A stretch of DNA of 64,000 bases, taken from NCBI GenBank assembly GCA_965279355.1, contig OZ257155.1, forward strand, positions 3,782,001-3,846,000, written 5' to 3'. The notes under the pieces were generated by a model. It was given only the letters and a program-made list of their open reading frames with translations. It was not told where the DNA came from and made no database searches. Position 1 is the stretch's first letter, and each line of letters opens with the position of its first letter. Shown here piece after piece: positions 15,461 through 23,768 of the stretch. A program made the position numbers and the translations under genes. Source of the DNA: G965279355 sp965279355 (GTDB lineage Bacteria; Pseudomonadota; Alphaproteobacteria; CACIAM-22H2).

Positions 15461-17782
15461 ATGAAGATCGTTTGCGTCGGCGGCGGGCCCGCGGGTCTGT
15501 GCTTCGCGCTTCTGATGAAGAAGCTCGATCCGACCCACGATATCCAGGTGGTCGAGCGCAACCGGCCCTACGACACGTTCGGCTGGGGGGTCGTGTTCTC
15601 CGACGCGACGATGAACAACCTCCGCAAATGGGACGAGAAGGTCGCGGGCGAGATCGAGATCGCCTTCAACCACTGGGACGATATCGAGGTCCTGATCAAG
15701 GGACGTCGGATGCGGACCACGGGGCACGGCTTCGTCGGCATCGGCCGCAAGCGCATGCTCAACATCCTGCAGGCCCGCTGCGAGGAGCTCGGCGTCCGGC
15801 TGGTCTTCGAGCGCGATGTCGACAGCGACCTTGAATTTCCCGACGCCGACCTGATCGTCGCCTGCGACGGCGTCAACTCCAAGATCCGCCATCGCTATGC
15901 CGGGGCATTCAAGCCCGACCTCGCCATCCGCCCCAACCGCTATATCTGGCTCGGCACCGCCAAGAGCTACGACGCCTTCACCTTCGATTTCCGCCGCACC
16001 AACCATGGCTGGTTCCAGGCGCATATCTACAAGTTCGACGGCACGACCTCGACCTTCATTATCGAGACGACGGAGGAGACGCTGAAGGCGCACGGCCTCG
16101 ACACCGCCGGCCAGGATGAGTCGATCCGCTTCTGCGAGGACCTCTTCAGGGAAGTCCTCGACGGCGCGCATCTCGAAACTAACGCCCGCCACATGCGGGG
16201 TTCCGCCTGGCTGAACTTCAACCGCCTGACCTGCGGGCACTGGCACCATTTCAACGGCAAAAGCCATGTCGTGCTGATGGGCGACGCCGCGCATACCGCG
16301 CACTTCGCCATCGGCTCCGGCACTAAGCTGGCGCTCGAAGATGCGATGGAGCTGACCAACCAGTTCACCAAACTTGGGTGTGCGTCCGACAAGATCGCCA
16401 CGGTGCTGGAGGCGTATGAAGAAGTGCGGCGAGTCGATGTCGCGCGGATCCAGAACGCCGCCCGCAACGCCATGGAGTGGTTCGAGGTGGTCGGCGAGCG
16501 CTATGCCGATGCGCTGGAGCCGGAACAGTTCATGTATTCGCTGCTGACGCGGTCGCAGCGCATCAGCCATGAAAACCTGCGGCTGCGCGATCCGGTCTGG
16601 CTGGAAGGTTACGAGCGCTGGTTCGCGCAGCAATGCGGCCTCACAGCGCCGCCGGATGCCCGTCCGGTGCCGCCGATGTTCACGCCCTATACCGTGCGTG
16701 GCGTCACCCTGGCCAATCGCATCGTGATGTCGCCGATGGCGATGTATTCCGCCGTCGACGGCGTGCCAAACGATTTTCATCTCGTCCACATCGGCAGCCG
16801 CGCGATGGGCGGGGCCGGACTCGTGTTCGGCGAGATGACCTGTGTCTCGCCCGATGCGCGGATCACGCCGGGCTGCCTCGGCCTGTGGAACGAGGCGCAG
16901 GCGGCGCAGTGGAAACGCATCGTCGACTTCGTGCATGGCACGACCCCGGCGAAGATTGGATTGCAGCTTGGTCATGCCGGCCGCAAGGGCTCGACCAAGC
17001 TGGCGTGGGAAGGCATCGATCAGCCACTGGAGACAGGCGGTTGGCCGCTCTTCTCGTCGTCGGGGAAACCGTATCTGCCGCATGGCGTCGCGCCGCAGCC
17101 GATGACCGGCGCGGATATGGACCGGATCAAGGCCGATTTCGTCGCGGCCGCGCGACGTGGCGCCTCGGCCGGGTTCGACTGGCTGGAACTGCATTGCGCG
17201 CATGGTTATCTGCTGTCGGCATTTCTTTCGCCGCTGACCAACCAACGGACCGACGAGTACGGCGGCTTGCACGAAAACCGGGCCCGTTATCCGCTGGAGG
17301 TCTTTGCCGCGATCCGCGCCGTGTGGCCGGAAGACAAGCCGATCTCGGTCCGGCTGTCCTGCCACGACTGGGCGGACGGCGGAAACACCCCCGACGATGC
17401 CGCGATCTTCGCCGCGATGTTCAAGACGGCCGGCGCCGATCTCATCGACTGTTCCTCGGGCCAGGTCGTGAAAGAGGAGAAGCCGGTCTATGGCCGTCTC
17501 TTCCAGACGCCGTTCGCCGACAAGATCCGCAACGAGATCGGCATTGCGACCATCGCGGTTGGCGCGATCTCAGAAGCCGACCACGCCAACTCGATCATCG
17601 CGGCGGGCCGTGCCGATCTCTGCGCCGTCGCCCGGCCGCATCTGGCCGATCCGGGCTGGGTGCTGCATGAGGCGGCGAAGATCGGACTCAAGTCGATTGC
17701 CTGGCCGAAGCAGTACGCCTCAGCAAAGGCCCAGTACGAAGCGAATATCGAACGCGCCGCCTCGGCGCAGAACCCACGGTGA
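15461..17782 (+). CDS. 2-aminobenzoyl-CoA monooxygenase/reductase-type fusion (FAD monooxygenase + Old Yellow Enzyme)
   Basis: A 773-residue two-domain flavoprotein. Residues 1 to about 385 are a FAD-dependent aromatic hydroxylase (CVGGGPAGLCFAL dinucleotide loop at the N-terminus, VVLMGDAAHTAHF at the FAD ribityl site). Residues about 395-773 are an OYE-type FMN reductase (LANRIVMSPMAMYSA, ELHCAHGYLLSAFLSPL, TDEYGG). This architecture is known from Azoarcus 2-aminobenzoyl-CoA monooxygenase/reductase, which hydroxylates and then dearomatises anthraniloyl-CoA, and from salicylyl-CoA 5-hydroxylase-like proteins. A 2-aminobenzoate-CoA-ligase-like gene nearby favours the anthranilate reaction. 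The start at 15461 removes an unconvincing leader from 15392. The gcdH start follows after 3 bases. Confidence 0.88.
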   Translation: MKIVCVGGGPAGLCFALLMKKLDPTHDIQVVERNRPYDTFGWGVVFSDATMNNLRKWDEKVAGEIEIAFNHWDDIEVLIKGRRMRTTGHGFVGIGRKRMLNILQARCEELGVRLVFERDVDSDLEFPDADLIVACDGVNSKIRHRYAGAFKPDLAIRPNRYIWLGTAKSYDAFTFDFRRTNHGWFQAHIYKFDGTTSTFIIETTEETLKAHGLDTAGQDESIRFCEDLFREVLDGAHLETNARHMRGSAWLNFNRLTCGHWHHFNGKSHVVLMGDAAHTAHFAIGSGTKLALEDAMELTNQFTKLGCASDKIATVLEAYEEVRRVDVARIQNAARNAMEWFEVVGERYADALEPEQFMYSLLTRSQRISHENLRLRDPVWLEGYERWFAQQCGLTAPPDARPVPPMFTPYTVRGVTLANRIVMSPMAMYSAVDGVPNDFHLVHIGSRAMGGAGLVFGEMTCVSPDARITPGCLGLWNEAQAAQWKRIVDFVHGTTPAKIGLQLGHAGRKGSTKLAWEGIDQPLETGGWPLFSSSGKPYLPHGVAPQPMTGADMDRIKADFVAAARRGASAGFDWLELHCAHGYLLSAFLSPLTNQRTDEYGGLHENRARYPLEVFAAIRAVWPEDKPISVRLSCHDWADGGNTPDDAAIFAAMFKTAGADLIDCSSGQVVKEEKPVYGRLFQTPFADKIRNEIGIATIAVGAISEADHANSIIAAGRADLCAVARPHLADPGWVLHEAAKIGLKSIAWPKQYASAKAQYEANIERAASAQNPR

Positions 17783-17785
17783 CTC

Positions 17786-18994
17786 ATGGCTGAAGCCGCA
17801 ACCAAGCTGAAGACCGAACGCCCGCAGTTCCAGTGGGACGATCCGCTGCTGCTGGAATCCTGTCTGTCCGAAGAAGAGCGCATGATCCGCGACACCGCGC
17901 GGGCCTATGCCACGGACAAGCTGCTGCCGCGCGTGCTGGAGGCTTTCCGCCACGAGAAGACGGACCCGGCGATCTTCCGCGAGATGGGCGATCTCGGCCT
18001 GCTCGGCCCGACCATTTCTCCGGAATACGGCGGCGCCGGCCTCAGCTACGTCTCCTACGGGCTGATCGCACGCGAGGTCGAGCGCGTCGACTCAGGCTAC
18101 CGGTCGATGATGAGCGTGCAGTCCTCGCTGGTGATGGTGCCGATCGAAACCTTCGGCACGGATGCGCAGAAGAAGAAGCACCTGCCGGTGCTGGCCACGG
18201 GCGAGAAGATCGGCTGCTTCGGCCTGACCGAGCCGAATCACGGTTCCGATCCCGGCTCCATGACCACGCGCGCGGTTGCCACCTCCGGCGGCTACAAGCT
18301 GACGGGGTCCAAGACCTGGATCTCGAACGCGCCGATCGCCGATGTCTTTCTGGTCTGGGCAAAGACCGAAGACGGCGTGATCCGTGGCTTCATCCTGGAA
18401 AAGGGAATGAAGGGCCTGAGCGCGCCCGTGATCCACGGCAAGATCGGCCTGCGCGCCTCCATCACTGGCGAAGTCGTGATGGACGAAGTGTTCGTTCCGG
18501 CGGAAAACATGCTGCCCGGCGCCAAGGGGCTGAAAGGCCCGTTCACCTGCCTCAACTCGGCGCGGTTCGGCATCGCCTGGGGTGCGCTGGGTGCGGCGGA
18601 ATCCTGTTACGCCACCGCGCGGCAATACGTGCTGGACCGCAAGCAGTTCGGCCGCCCGCTCGCCGCCAACCAGCTGATCCAGAAGAAGCTCGCCGACATG
18701 GCGACCGAGATCGCCATCGGCCTGCAGGCCTGTCTGCAGCTGGGACGGTTGCGCCATGACGGTCTGGCGACGGTCGAGATGACCTCGGTCCTCAAGCGCA
18801 ATTCCTGCGGCAAGGCGCTGGATATCGCGCGGATGGCGCGCGACATGCTGGGCGGCAACGGAATCTCAGATGAGTTCGGCGTGGCGCGGCATCTGGCGAA
18901 CCTCGAGGTGGTGAACACCTACGAGGGGACTCACGACATCCACGCGCTGATCCTCGGCCGCGCCATCACCGGCATCGCCGCGTTCAGCAACTAG
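17786..18994 (+). CDS. gcdH: Glutaryl-CoA dehydrogenase
   Basis: A 402-residue acyl-CoA dehydrogenase of the glutaryl-CoA branch. Signatures are GLLGPTISPEYGGAG, RSMMSVQSSLVMVPIETFG, CFGLTEPNHGSDPGSM and the C-terminal catalytic-Glu region VVNTYEGTHDIHALILGRA. The enzyme oxidises and decarboxylates glutaryl-CoA to crotonyl-CoA, a late step of anthranilate, benzoate and lysine breakdown. It starts 3 bases after the monooxygenase/reductase stop and is surely in the same operon, so glutaryl-CoA is probably a product of this aromatic pathway. It is convergent with the AHSA1-domain gene 7 bases away. Confidence 0.93.
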   Translation: MAEAATKLKTERPQFQWDDPLLLESCLSEEERMIRDTARAYATDKLLPRVLEAFRHEKTDPAIFREMGDLGLLGPTISPEYGGAGLSYVSYGLIAREVERVDSGYRSMMSVQSSLVMVPIETFGTDAQKKKHLPVLATGEKIGCFGLTEPNHGSDPGSMTTRAVATSGGYKLTGSKTWISNAPIADVFLVWAKTEDGVIRGFILEKGMKGLSAPVIHGKIGLRASITGEVVMDEVFVPAENMLPGAKGLKGPFTCLNSARFGIAWGALGAAESCYATARQYVLDRKQFGRPLAANQLIQKKLADMATEIAIGLQACLQLGRLRHDGLATVEMTSVLKRNSCGKALDIARMARDMLGGNGISDEFGVARHLANLEVVNTYEGTHDIHALILGRAITGIAAFSN

Positions 18995-19001
18995 GGCACG
19001 A

Positions 19002-19481
19002 TCAAGTCGCGCCGACATGTCTGGCTAGTTTGCCAAGTGTCTGATAGCCGAACTCGACCGCGCCAAATCCAATACCGGCGTCACGCTGCGCCTTGGTCGG
19101 ATGCAGCTGGCGCATGGTGAGCACGCACTTGCCGTCGCTCTGCTCGTCGAATGTCACGGTGACGTGAAAGCGGGCCGGATCGTCATCCTTGTCCGATCCG
19201 TGCTCGATTTCGATCAACCGCGGCGCCTCCACACGCAGGAAGACCATACGGTTGTCCCATTTCGTTCCGTCAGGGCCGGTGAAGACGAAGCGCCAGCGGC
19301 CGCCCGGGCGGATGTCGCACTCCAAAGTCTCCACTGTGAAGCCATCCGGTCCGAACCACTGCACGATTTGCTTGGGATCGGTCCAGGCCATGAACACGCG
19401 TTCGCGCGGTGCTGCGATCACGCGACACAAAACGATCTCGCGCTCGAGCGCCCAAGTCGGACGGGAGTCAGGGGATGCCAC
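19002..19481 (-). CDS. AHSA1/SRPBCC-domain protein (activator of Hsp90 ATPase 1-like)
   Basis: A 159-residue START/Bet v1-like helix-grip protein of the AHSA1 family, with the signatures VIAAPRERVFMAWTDPKQIVQWFGPDGF and GGRWRFVFTGPDG. A GTG start at 19481 is chosen because GAAAGG lies 8 bases upstream; an alternative GTG at 19490 overlaps the arsR stop. These small lipid- or ligand-binding proteins are very often encoded directly after an ArsR regulator, as here, and form a two-gene autoregulated unit. The ligand and any stress response are unknown. There is no sign that it belongs to the anthranilate pathway. Confidence 0.85.
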   Translation of the reverse strand: MASPDSRPTWALEREIVLCRVIAAPRERVFMAWTDPKQIVQWFGPDGFTVETLECDIRPGGRWRFVFTGPDGTKWDNRMVFLRVEAPRLIEIEHGSDKDDDPARFHVTVTFDEQSDGKCVLTMRQLHPTKAQRDAGIGFGAVEFGYQTLGKLARHVGAT

Positions 19482-19486
19482 TGGCG

Positions 19487-19846
19487 TCACCTTTCGGTTT
19501 TTTTTGGTTGCGATTCGACGCTTGCGAGGAAATGTTCGAGACGATCGAGGCGAGCGTCCCACGCCTGTCTTGTGTGTTCGAACCAGCGGGCGGCTTCCGC
19601 CAGACCCTCGACACGCAGGTGGCAGGGGCGGCGCTGGCCATCGCGTCGGCGGGAGATCAGCCCGGCGCGCTCAAGCACCTTCAGGTGCTGCGATACGGCT
19701 GGCAGGCTCATGGCGAAGGGTTGCGCGAGTTCCTGGACCGTCAGATCGCCGTCGGCCGCCAGCTTGCTCAGAATCGCAAACCGGGTCGGATCGCCAAGCG
19801 CCGCGAAGGTCTGGATAAGCTCCTGAGAAACAACCACGTTTTTCAT
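19487..19846 (-). CDS. ArsR-family transcriptional regulator
   Basis: A 119-residue winged-helix repressor. Features are AALGDPTRFAILSKLAADGDLTVQELAQPFAMSLPAVSQHLKVLERAGLIS, with the recognition helix SLPAVSQHLKVL, then the wing RRDGQRRPCHL. There is no obvious CVC metal motif, so it belongs to the non-metal ArsR/SdpR-like group commonly paired with SRPBCC proteins. The start at 19846 lies 10 bases from a perfect palindrome at 19856-19875 that must overlap its own promoter, so negative autoregulation is very likely. The AHSA1 gene overlaps or directly follows it. Confidence 0.92.
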   Translation of the reverse strand: MKNVVVSQELIQTFAALGDPTRFAILSKLAADGDLTVQELAQPFAMSLPAVSQHLKVLERAGLISRRRDGQRRPCHLRVEGLAEAARWFEHTRQAWDARLDRLEHFLASVESQPKKTER

Positions 19847-19855
19847 CCAAAGAAG

Positions 19856-19875
19856 ATTTAAGTGATTACTTAAAT
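19856..19875 (-). promoter_or_regulatory. Perfect palindromic operator of arsR
   Basis: ATTTAAGT (19856-19863), spacer GATT, ACTTAAAT (19868-19875): eight-base arms with no mismatch, 10 bases upstream of the arsR start codon. The minus strand just upstream reads TTTATATTTAAGT, a likely -10 region overlapped by the operator. Confidence 0.75.
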
Positions 19876-19900
19876 ATAAACTCCGGCACGACCCGTCAAG

Positions 19901-19934
19901 CAAAAGGGCCACGACCGTTCCATGTCGTGGCCCT
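19901..19934 (-). terminator. Rho-independent terminator of the ligase-ridA operon
   Basis: On the minus strand an 11-bp perfect stem (AGGGCCACGAC / GTCGTGGCCCT, 8-base loop) is followed by TTTTGCTT. It lies about 30 bases past the ridA stop and ahead of the arsR promoter, insulating the two minus-strand units. Confidence 0.8.
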
Positions 19935-19962
19935 CGTTACGGGCGGAGAGAACGAGCGATGG

Positions 19963-20397
19963 TCAGCCCGGCGGAATGAGCGCCGTGGCTTCGATTTCCA
20001 GTCGCGCGTCGCGCTCGACAAGGCTTTTGACCTCGACCAGCGCCATCGCTGGATAAGTCTGGCCCATGATCTCGCGATAGACCTTGCCGAGTTCGGGGAT
20101 CGCGGTCCGGTATTCGTCCATATCCACGACGTACCAGGTCATCCGGACGATGTGTTCGGGACGGCCGCCGCCTTCGGCGAGGACGGCGACGATATTCTCC
20201 AGCGCCTTGCGGGTCTGCGCGACGAAGCCCTTTTCGAAACGGCCTTCGGTATCCCAGCCGACCATGCCGGCCACAAAGATCATGTCGCCGGACGCACGGA
20301 TGCCGTTGGCGTAACCGCGCGGCTGCGGCCAGCCTTCAGGGAGGAGCACCCGATGGTTCGGCGCTGCGGCTGGCTTTTTTACAGGGCTTTGGGGCAC
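19963..20397 (-). CDS. RidA family protein (enamine/imine deaminase)
   Basis: A 144-residue YjgF/YER057c/RidA trimeric-fold protein: GYANGIRASGDMIFVAGMVGWDTEGRF, FVAQTRKALENIVAVLAEGG, IVRMTWYVVDMDEYR and YPAMALVEVKSLVERDARLEIEATA. The conserved Arg of active RidA-type enzymes corresponds to the segment ending RDARLEIEA. A GTG start at 20397 is preceded by TGAGGA, which overlaps the ligase stop. RidA proteins hydrolyse reactive enamine or imine intermediates to release ammonia. Because it is co-transcribed with the 2-aminobenzoate-CoA ligase, a role in removing ammonia from the dearomatised amino-CoA intermediate is a reasonable inference. Confidence 0.85.
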   Translation of the reverse strand: MPQSPVKKPAAAPNHRVLLPEGWPQPRGYANGIRASGDMIFVAGMVGWDTEGRFEKGFVAQTRKALENIVAVLAEGGGRPEHIVRMTWYVVDMDEYRTAIPELGKVYREIMGQTYPAMALVEVKSLVERDARLEIEATALIPPG

Positions 20398-20410
20398 GAT
20401 CGGATATTCC

Positions 20411-22051
20411 TCAGACTTTCTGCGTGGCGCCTGTCGATGCCATGCGCCGCAATTCAAACCGTTGCAGCTTGCCGCTTTCGGTGCGGGGCAAACGGTCGAC
20501 GAATTCGATGGCGCGGGGATACTTATACGGCGCGATGGTTTCCTTGACGAAGTCCTGCAGGGTGCGGGTCAGGCCGGCATCGCGCGGCGTTCCCTCGCGC
20601 AGGACGATATAGGCTTTGACGATATTGCCGCGATCCTCGTCCGGGGCCGCAACGACGCCGCATTCCGCAACCGCGGGATGGCTGAGCAGCGCGGATTCGA
20701 CTTCCGGCCCCGCGATATTGTAACCGGCGGAGATGATCATGTCGTCGGATCGCGCCTGATACCAGAGGTATCCGTCCTCATCCATGATGTAGGTGTCGCC
20801 GGTGACATTCCAGCCGTTCTCGACATAGTTCTTCTGGCGCGGATCGGCGAGATAGCGGCAGCCAGTGGCGCCGCGCACCGCCAGCCGGCCCGGCGTTCCG
20901 CGCGGAACCTCCTTGCCGTCGGCATCGATGATGCGCGCTTCATAGCCGGGGATCGCCTTGCCGGTCGCGCCGGAGCGCGCGATTTCCTCGGGGCAGCAGA
21001 CGAAGATGTGCAGCATCTCCGTCGACCCGAGACCATCCTGCATCGTGATTCCGGTCGCGTTACGCCAGGCGTCGAATGTCGCCTTCGGCAGGGCCTCGCC
21101 AGCCGAGACGCTTTTGCGCAGGGAGGAAATATCGTACTGGCCGAGCTTGGCGATCATCGCGCGATAGGCCGTCGGCGCCGTGAAGCAGATCGTGGCCTTG
21201 TGCTTCTGGATGGCGGCCAGCAGATCGTCCGGCGGCGCCTTCTCCAGCAGGATCGTCGAGGCGCCCGCGCGCAACGGAAACAGGACCAGCCCGCCGAGCC
21301 CGAAGGTGAAGGCCAGCGGCGGTGAGCCGATAAAGCGGTCGTCGCGATTGGCGCGCAACACGTAGCGGCCATAGGCATCGCAGATCGCCATCACGTCGCG
21401 ATGGAAATGCATGGTGCCCTTCGGCTCGCCGGTGGTGCCGGAGGTGAAGCCGATCAGGCAGACATCGTCGATTGCCGTGTCGCAGGCGGAGAATTTTTCA
21501 TAACCCGGCTTCTGCATCAGTGCTTCGAGACCGTCTGCGCCATTGCCGCCCCAATAGACGATCCGCTTGAGATCGTCCGAGGCGGATTTGGCCTTCTCCA
21601 TGTCGTCGGCAAAGCGCGCATCGCACAGCGCCAGCGTGACCCTGGCCTTCCTGATGGGGTAGGCGAGCTCGCGCGCCCGCAGCAGCGGCATGGTCGCGAC
21701 AACGACACCGCCCATCTTCATCACCGCGAGATAGCTGGCGACCAGCATGATGTTGTTGGGGCCGCGCAGCAGGACGCGATTGCCGGGGACGACACCCAGG
21801 TCGCGCACCAGGACATTGGCGATGCGGTTCACCATGTCCGCCGTCTGTTCGTAGGACAGCGTTTGTGACGGCGTGATCAGGCAGGGCTGTCCGCGATGGT
21901 CGGCGGTCAGCCAGCGGTCCAGCAGTTCGGTGACGCAGTTCAGCCGGTCGGGATACTGAAGCTCGGGCAGGGTGAACCGGAAGTCCGGCCATTGATCCTG
22001 CGGCGGCAGATTGTCGCGCGGGAACGTATCGACATGGGCTGAAGGGATCAT
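20411..22051 (-). CDS. 2-aminobenzoate-CoA ligase-like AMP-dependent acyl-CoA synthetase
   Basis: A 546-residue adenylate-forming ligase of the benzoate/2-aminobenzoate-CoA ligase group. The N-terminus SAHVDTFPRDNLPPQDQWPDF is characteristic of that group. The P-loop is FTSGTTGEPKGTMH, the A5-like motif is GLGSTEMLHIF, the hinge is YQARSDDMIISAGYNI, and the catalytic Lys lies in RTESGKLQRFEL. It should convert anthranilate (or a close aryl acid) to its CoA thioester, feeding the monooxygenase/reductase encoded at 15461. It is followed by ridA and is divergent from an OYE reductase gene. The ATG at 22051 is preceded by CCAGAG. Confidence 0.9.
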   Translation of the reverse strand: MIPSAHVDTFPRDNLPPQDQWPDFRFTLPELQYPDRLNCVTELLDRWLTADHRGQPCLITPSQTLSYEQTADMVNRIANVLVRDLGVVPGNRVLLRGPNNIMLVASYLAVMKMGGVVVATMPLLRARELAYPIRKARVTLALCDARFADDMEKAKSASDDLKRIVYWGGNGADGLEALMQKPGYEKFSACDTAIDDVCLIGFTSGTTGEPKGTMHFHRDVMAICDAYGRYVLRANRDDRFIGSPPLAFTFGLGGLVLFPLRAGASTILLEKAPPDDLLAAIQKHKATICFTAPTAYRAMIAKLGQYDISSLRKSVSAGEALPKATFDAWRNATGITMQDGLGSTEMLHIFVCCPEEIARSGATGKAIPGYEARIIDADGKEVPRGTPGRLAVRGATGCRYLADPRQKNYVENGWNVTGDTYIMDEDGYLWYQARSDDMIISAGYNIAGPEVESALLSHPAVAECGVVAAPDEDRGNIVKAYIVLREGTPRDAGLTRTLQDFVKETIAPYKYPRAIEFVDRLPRTESGKLQRFELRRMASTGATQKV

Positions 22052-22108
22052 CTCTGGCCCCTGGTGACGACAAGGCCGCCACCCGGCGACCGCGGAATTA
22101 CTTTAACC

Positions 22109-22136
22109 TTGAAGCGTTTTGGTTTCTATCTAAAAT
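22109..22136 (+). promoter_or_regulatory. Candidate sigma-70 promoter for the OYE reductase gene
   Basis: TTGAAG at 22109-22114 and TAAAAT at 22131-22136, spaced by 16 bases, lie in the divergent gap between the ligase and OYE genes. The same pair of hexamers (TTGAAG, TAAAAT) with 17-base spacing precedes the SDR gene at 23769. Confidence 0.5.
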
Positions 22137-22194
22137 GAAGGGATCGGCGGCATCCTCTGGCTCGTTGCCTAAATTCGCCGCACGGAGACTCCGC

Positions 22195-23652
22195 ATGTGG
22201 CGCCCGCCCGAGCGTATCCAGTACGAGGCCGCCCGGGGCGTCATGCCGACCGCGGAGGCTGCGGCGCGGTCTCTTCTGTTTTCTCCCATTCAGATCGGTC
22301 CGACCCGACTCGCGGAACGGACCTGGGTGCCTGCCATGGTGCCATGGCGCGCGACGGATGACGGGTTCGTCACCGATCACGTACTGGACTGGTATCGCCG
22401 CTTCGCGCAGGGCCAGCCCGGCGCGATCGTTGTCGAGGCGACCGGCATCCGCGACATCGCCAGCGGGCCGCTGCTGCGGATCGGGCACGATCGCTACATC
22501 CCCGGGCTGCGAAAGCTGGCGGAGGCCGTGCGCGAGGCCAGCGACGGCCGCACGCGGCTGTTCATCCAGATCATCGACTTCCTGTCGATCCGCCGCCGCC
22601 CGCAGCGCGAGAAGTTTCTGACGCAGTTCCTGAAACTGCGGCCCGAGCATCGGCAGGCGGTCGGACTGCCGGAAGGCGACGACAATGCCGTGCGCGCGGC
22701 GCTGCTGGCGCTGGATAAGGCGGCGCTGGCCGCCGTCCTGTCGCCCATCGAACGTGAAGCGCTCGACTACGGATCGCGCGAGCGCGTGACCGATCTTCAT
22801 CTCGATCACGTGCGGACCTTGCCGCAGGTTTTGCCGGGGCTGTTCGCGGAGGCTTCGGCCCGGGCGGAAGCAGCAGGCTTCGACGGTGTCGAACTGCATT
22901 ACGCGCATGCCTATACGATGGCGTCGTTCCTGTCGGCGACGAACACGCGGGATGACGGTTATGGCGGCGCGCGCGAGAATCGCGTGCGGCTACCGTTGGA
23001 GGTTTATACCGCTGTGCGGAAGCGGGTGAGTGAGCGCTTCGCGGTCGGTTGCCGGTTCCTGGCCGAGGAATGCATCGATGGCGGCAGCACCGTCGACGAT
23101 GCGGCGTTCTTCGCCGTCGAATTTGCCAAGGCCGGCATGGATTTCCTGTCGACCTCGCGTGGCGGTAAGTTCGACGATGCGATGCAGCCCGGCATAGGCG
23201 CCGCCGCGTATCCCTACACCGGACCCAGCGGATACGAATGCATGCCGCAATACATCTCTGACACGCGCGGTCCCTTCGGCCGGAACATGATGGCGACTGC
23301 AGCGATCAGCCGCGCCATTTATGACGCGGGCCTGAAAACGCCGGTGGTCGGGGTGGGGGGCATCCATAATTTCGAGATGGCGGAAGCTCTCCTTGCGAGT
23401 GGGGCCTGCGACATCATCGGCGCGGCGCGGCAGACGCTGGCGGATCCCGACTGGTTCTTGAAGATCCGGCTCGGCCATGGCGATCAGGTGCGCATCTGCG
23501 AATACACGAATTACTGCGAGGCACTGGACCAGAAGCACAAGCCGGTGACCTGCCAGCTCTGGGACCGGACCGACGTCGGCAAGGGCGGCGGCACGACCCC
23601 GGACGGCAAGCGGCGGATGACGGCGCCGGCGTGGAGTACGGGGGGCGATTAG
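22195..23652 (+). CDS. NADH:flavin oxidoreductase, Old Yellow Enzyme family
   Basis: A 485-residue FMN oxidoreductase of the OYE/2,4-dienoyl-CoA-reductase barrel type: LLFSPIQIGPTRLAERTWVPAMVP, FDGVELHYAHAYTMASFLS (substrate-binding HYxH motif), GARENRVRLPLEVY, and VVGVGGIHNFEMAEALLASG for FMN phosphate binding. The ATG at 22195 follows CGGAGACT; an earlier ATG at 22135 falls on the -10 of the likely promoter and is rejected. It is divergent from the 2-aminobenzoate-CoA ligase, so a reductive role on the dearomatised CoA intermediate is plausible. An unusual insertion of about 40 residues between barrel elements (LRPEHRQ to LSPIERE) is present. Confidence 0.85.
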   Translation: MWRPPERIQYEAARGVMPTAEAAARSLLFSPIQIGPTRLAERTWVPAMVPWRATDDGFVTDHVLDWYRRFAQGQPGAIVVEATGIRDIASGPLLRIGHDRYIPGLRKLAEAVREASDGRTRLFIQIIDFLSIRRRPQREKFLTQFLKLRPEHRQAVGLPEGDDNAVRAALLALDKAALAAVLSPIEREALDYGSRERVTDLHLDHVRTLPQVLPGLFAEASARAEAAGFDGVELHYAHAYTMASFLSATNTRDDGYGGARENRVRLPLEVYTAVRKRVSERFAVGCRFLAEECIDGGSTVDDAAFFAVEFAKAGMDFLSTSRGGKFDDAMQPGIGAAAYPYTGPSGYECMPQYISDTRGPFGRNMMATAAISRAIYDAGLKTPVVGVGGIHNFEMAEALLASGACDIIGAARQTLADPDWFLKIRLGHGDQVRICEYTNYCEALDQKHKPVTCQLWDRTDVGKGGGTTPDGKRRMTAPAWSTGGD

Positions 23653-23732
23653 GCCGTCTTGCTTTGTCGAGAGGTGAAGCCTATGAACGTCGGAACGGCT
23701 CGCGGCGCCGCGATTCTCGCGCCAGTTAATGC

Positions 23733-23763
23733 TTGAAGCTGTAAATTTTTAAACATAAAATAT
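23733..23763 (+). promoter_or_regulatory. Candidate promoter and AT-rich operator for the SDR-marR-hydratase-dehydrogenase operon
   Basis: TTGAAG at 23733-23738 and TAAAAT at 23756-23761 are 17 bases apart. The segment 23745-23762 matches the palindrome at 15407-15424 at 14 of 18 positions. The -10 lies only 7 bases before the ATG, so the transcript would be nearly leaderless and no Shine-Dalgarno sequence is seen. Confidence 0.45.
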
Positions 23764-23768
23764 CTGCT

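Noticed and set aside
15365..17365. 666-codon open frame on the minus strand
   Set aside because: It lies antisense to the monooxygenase/reductase fusion gene, whose motifs are unmistakable. The composition is typical of a shadow frame in GC-rich DNA.
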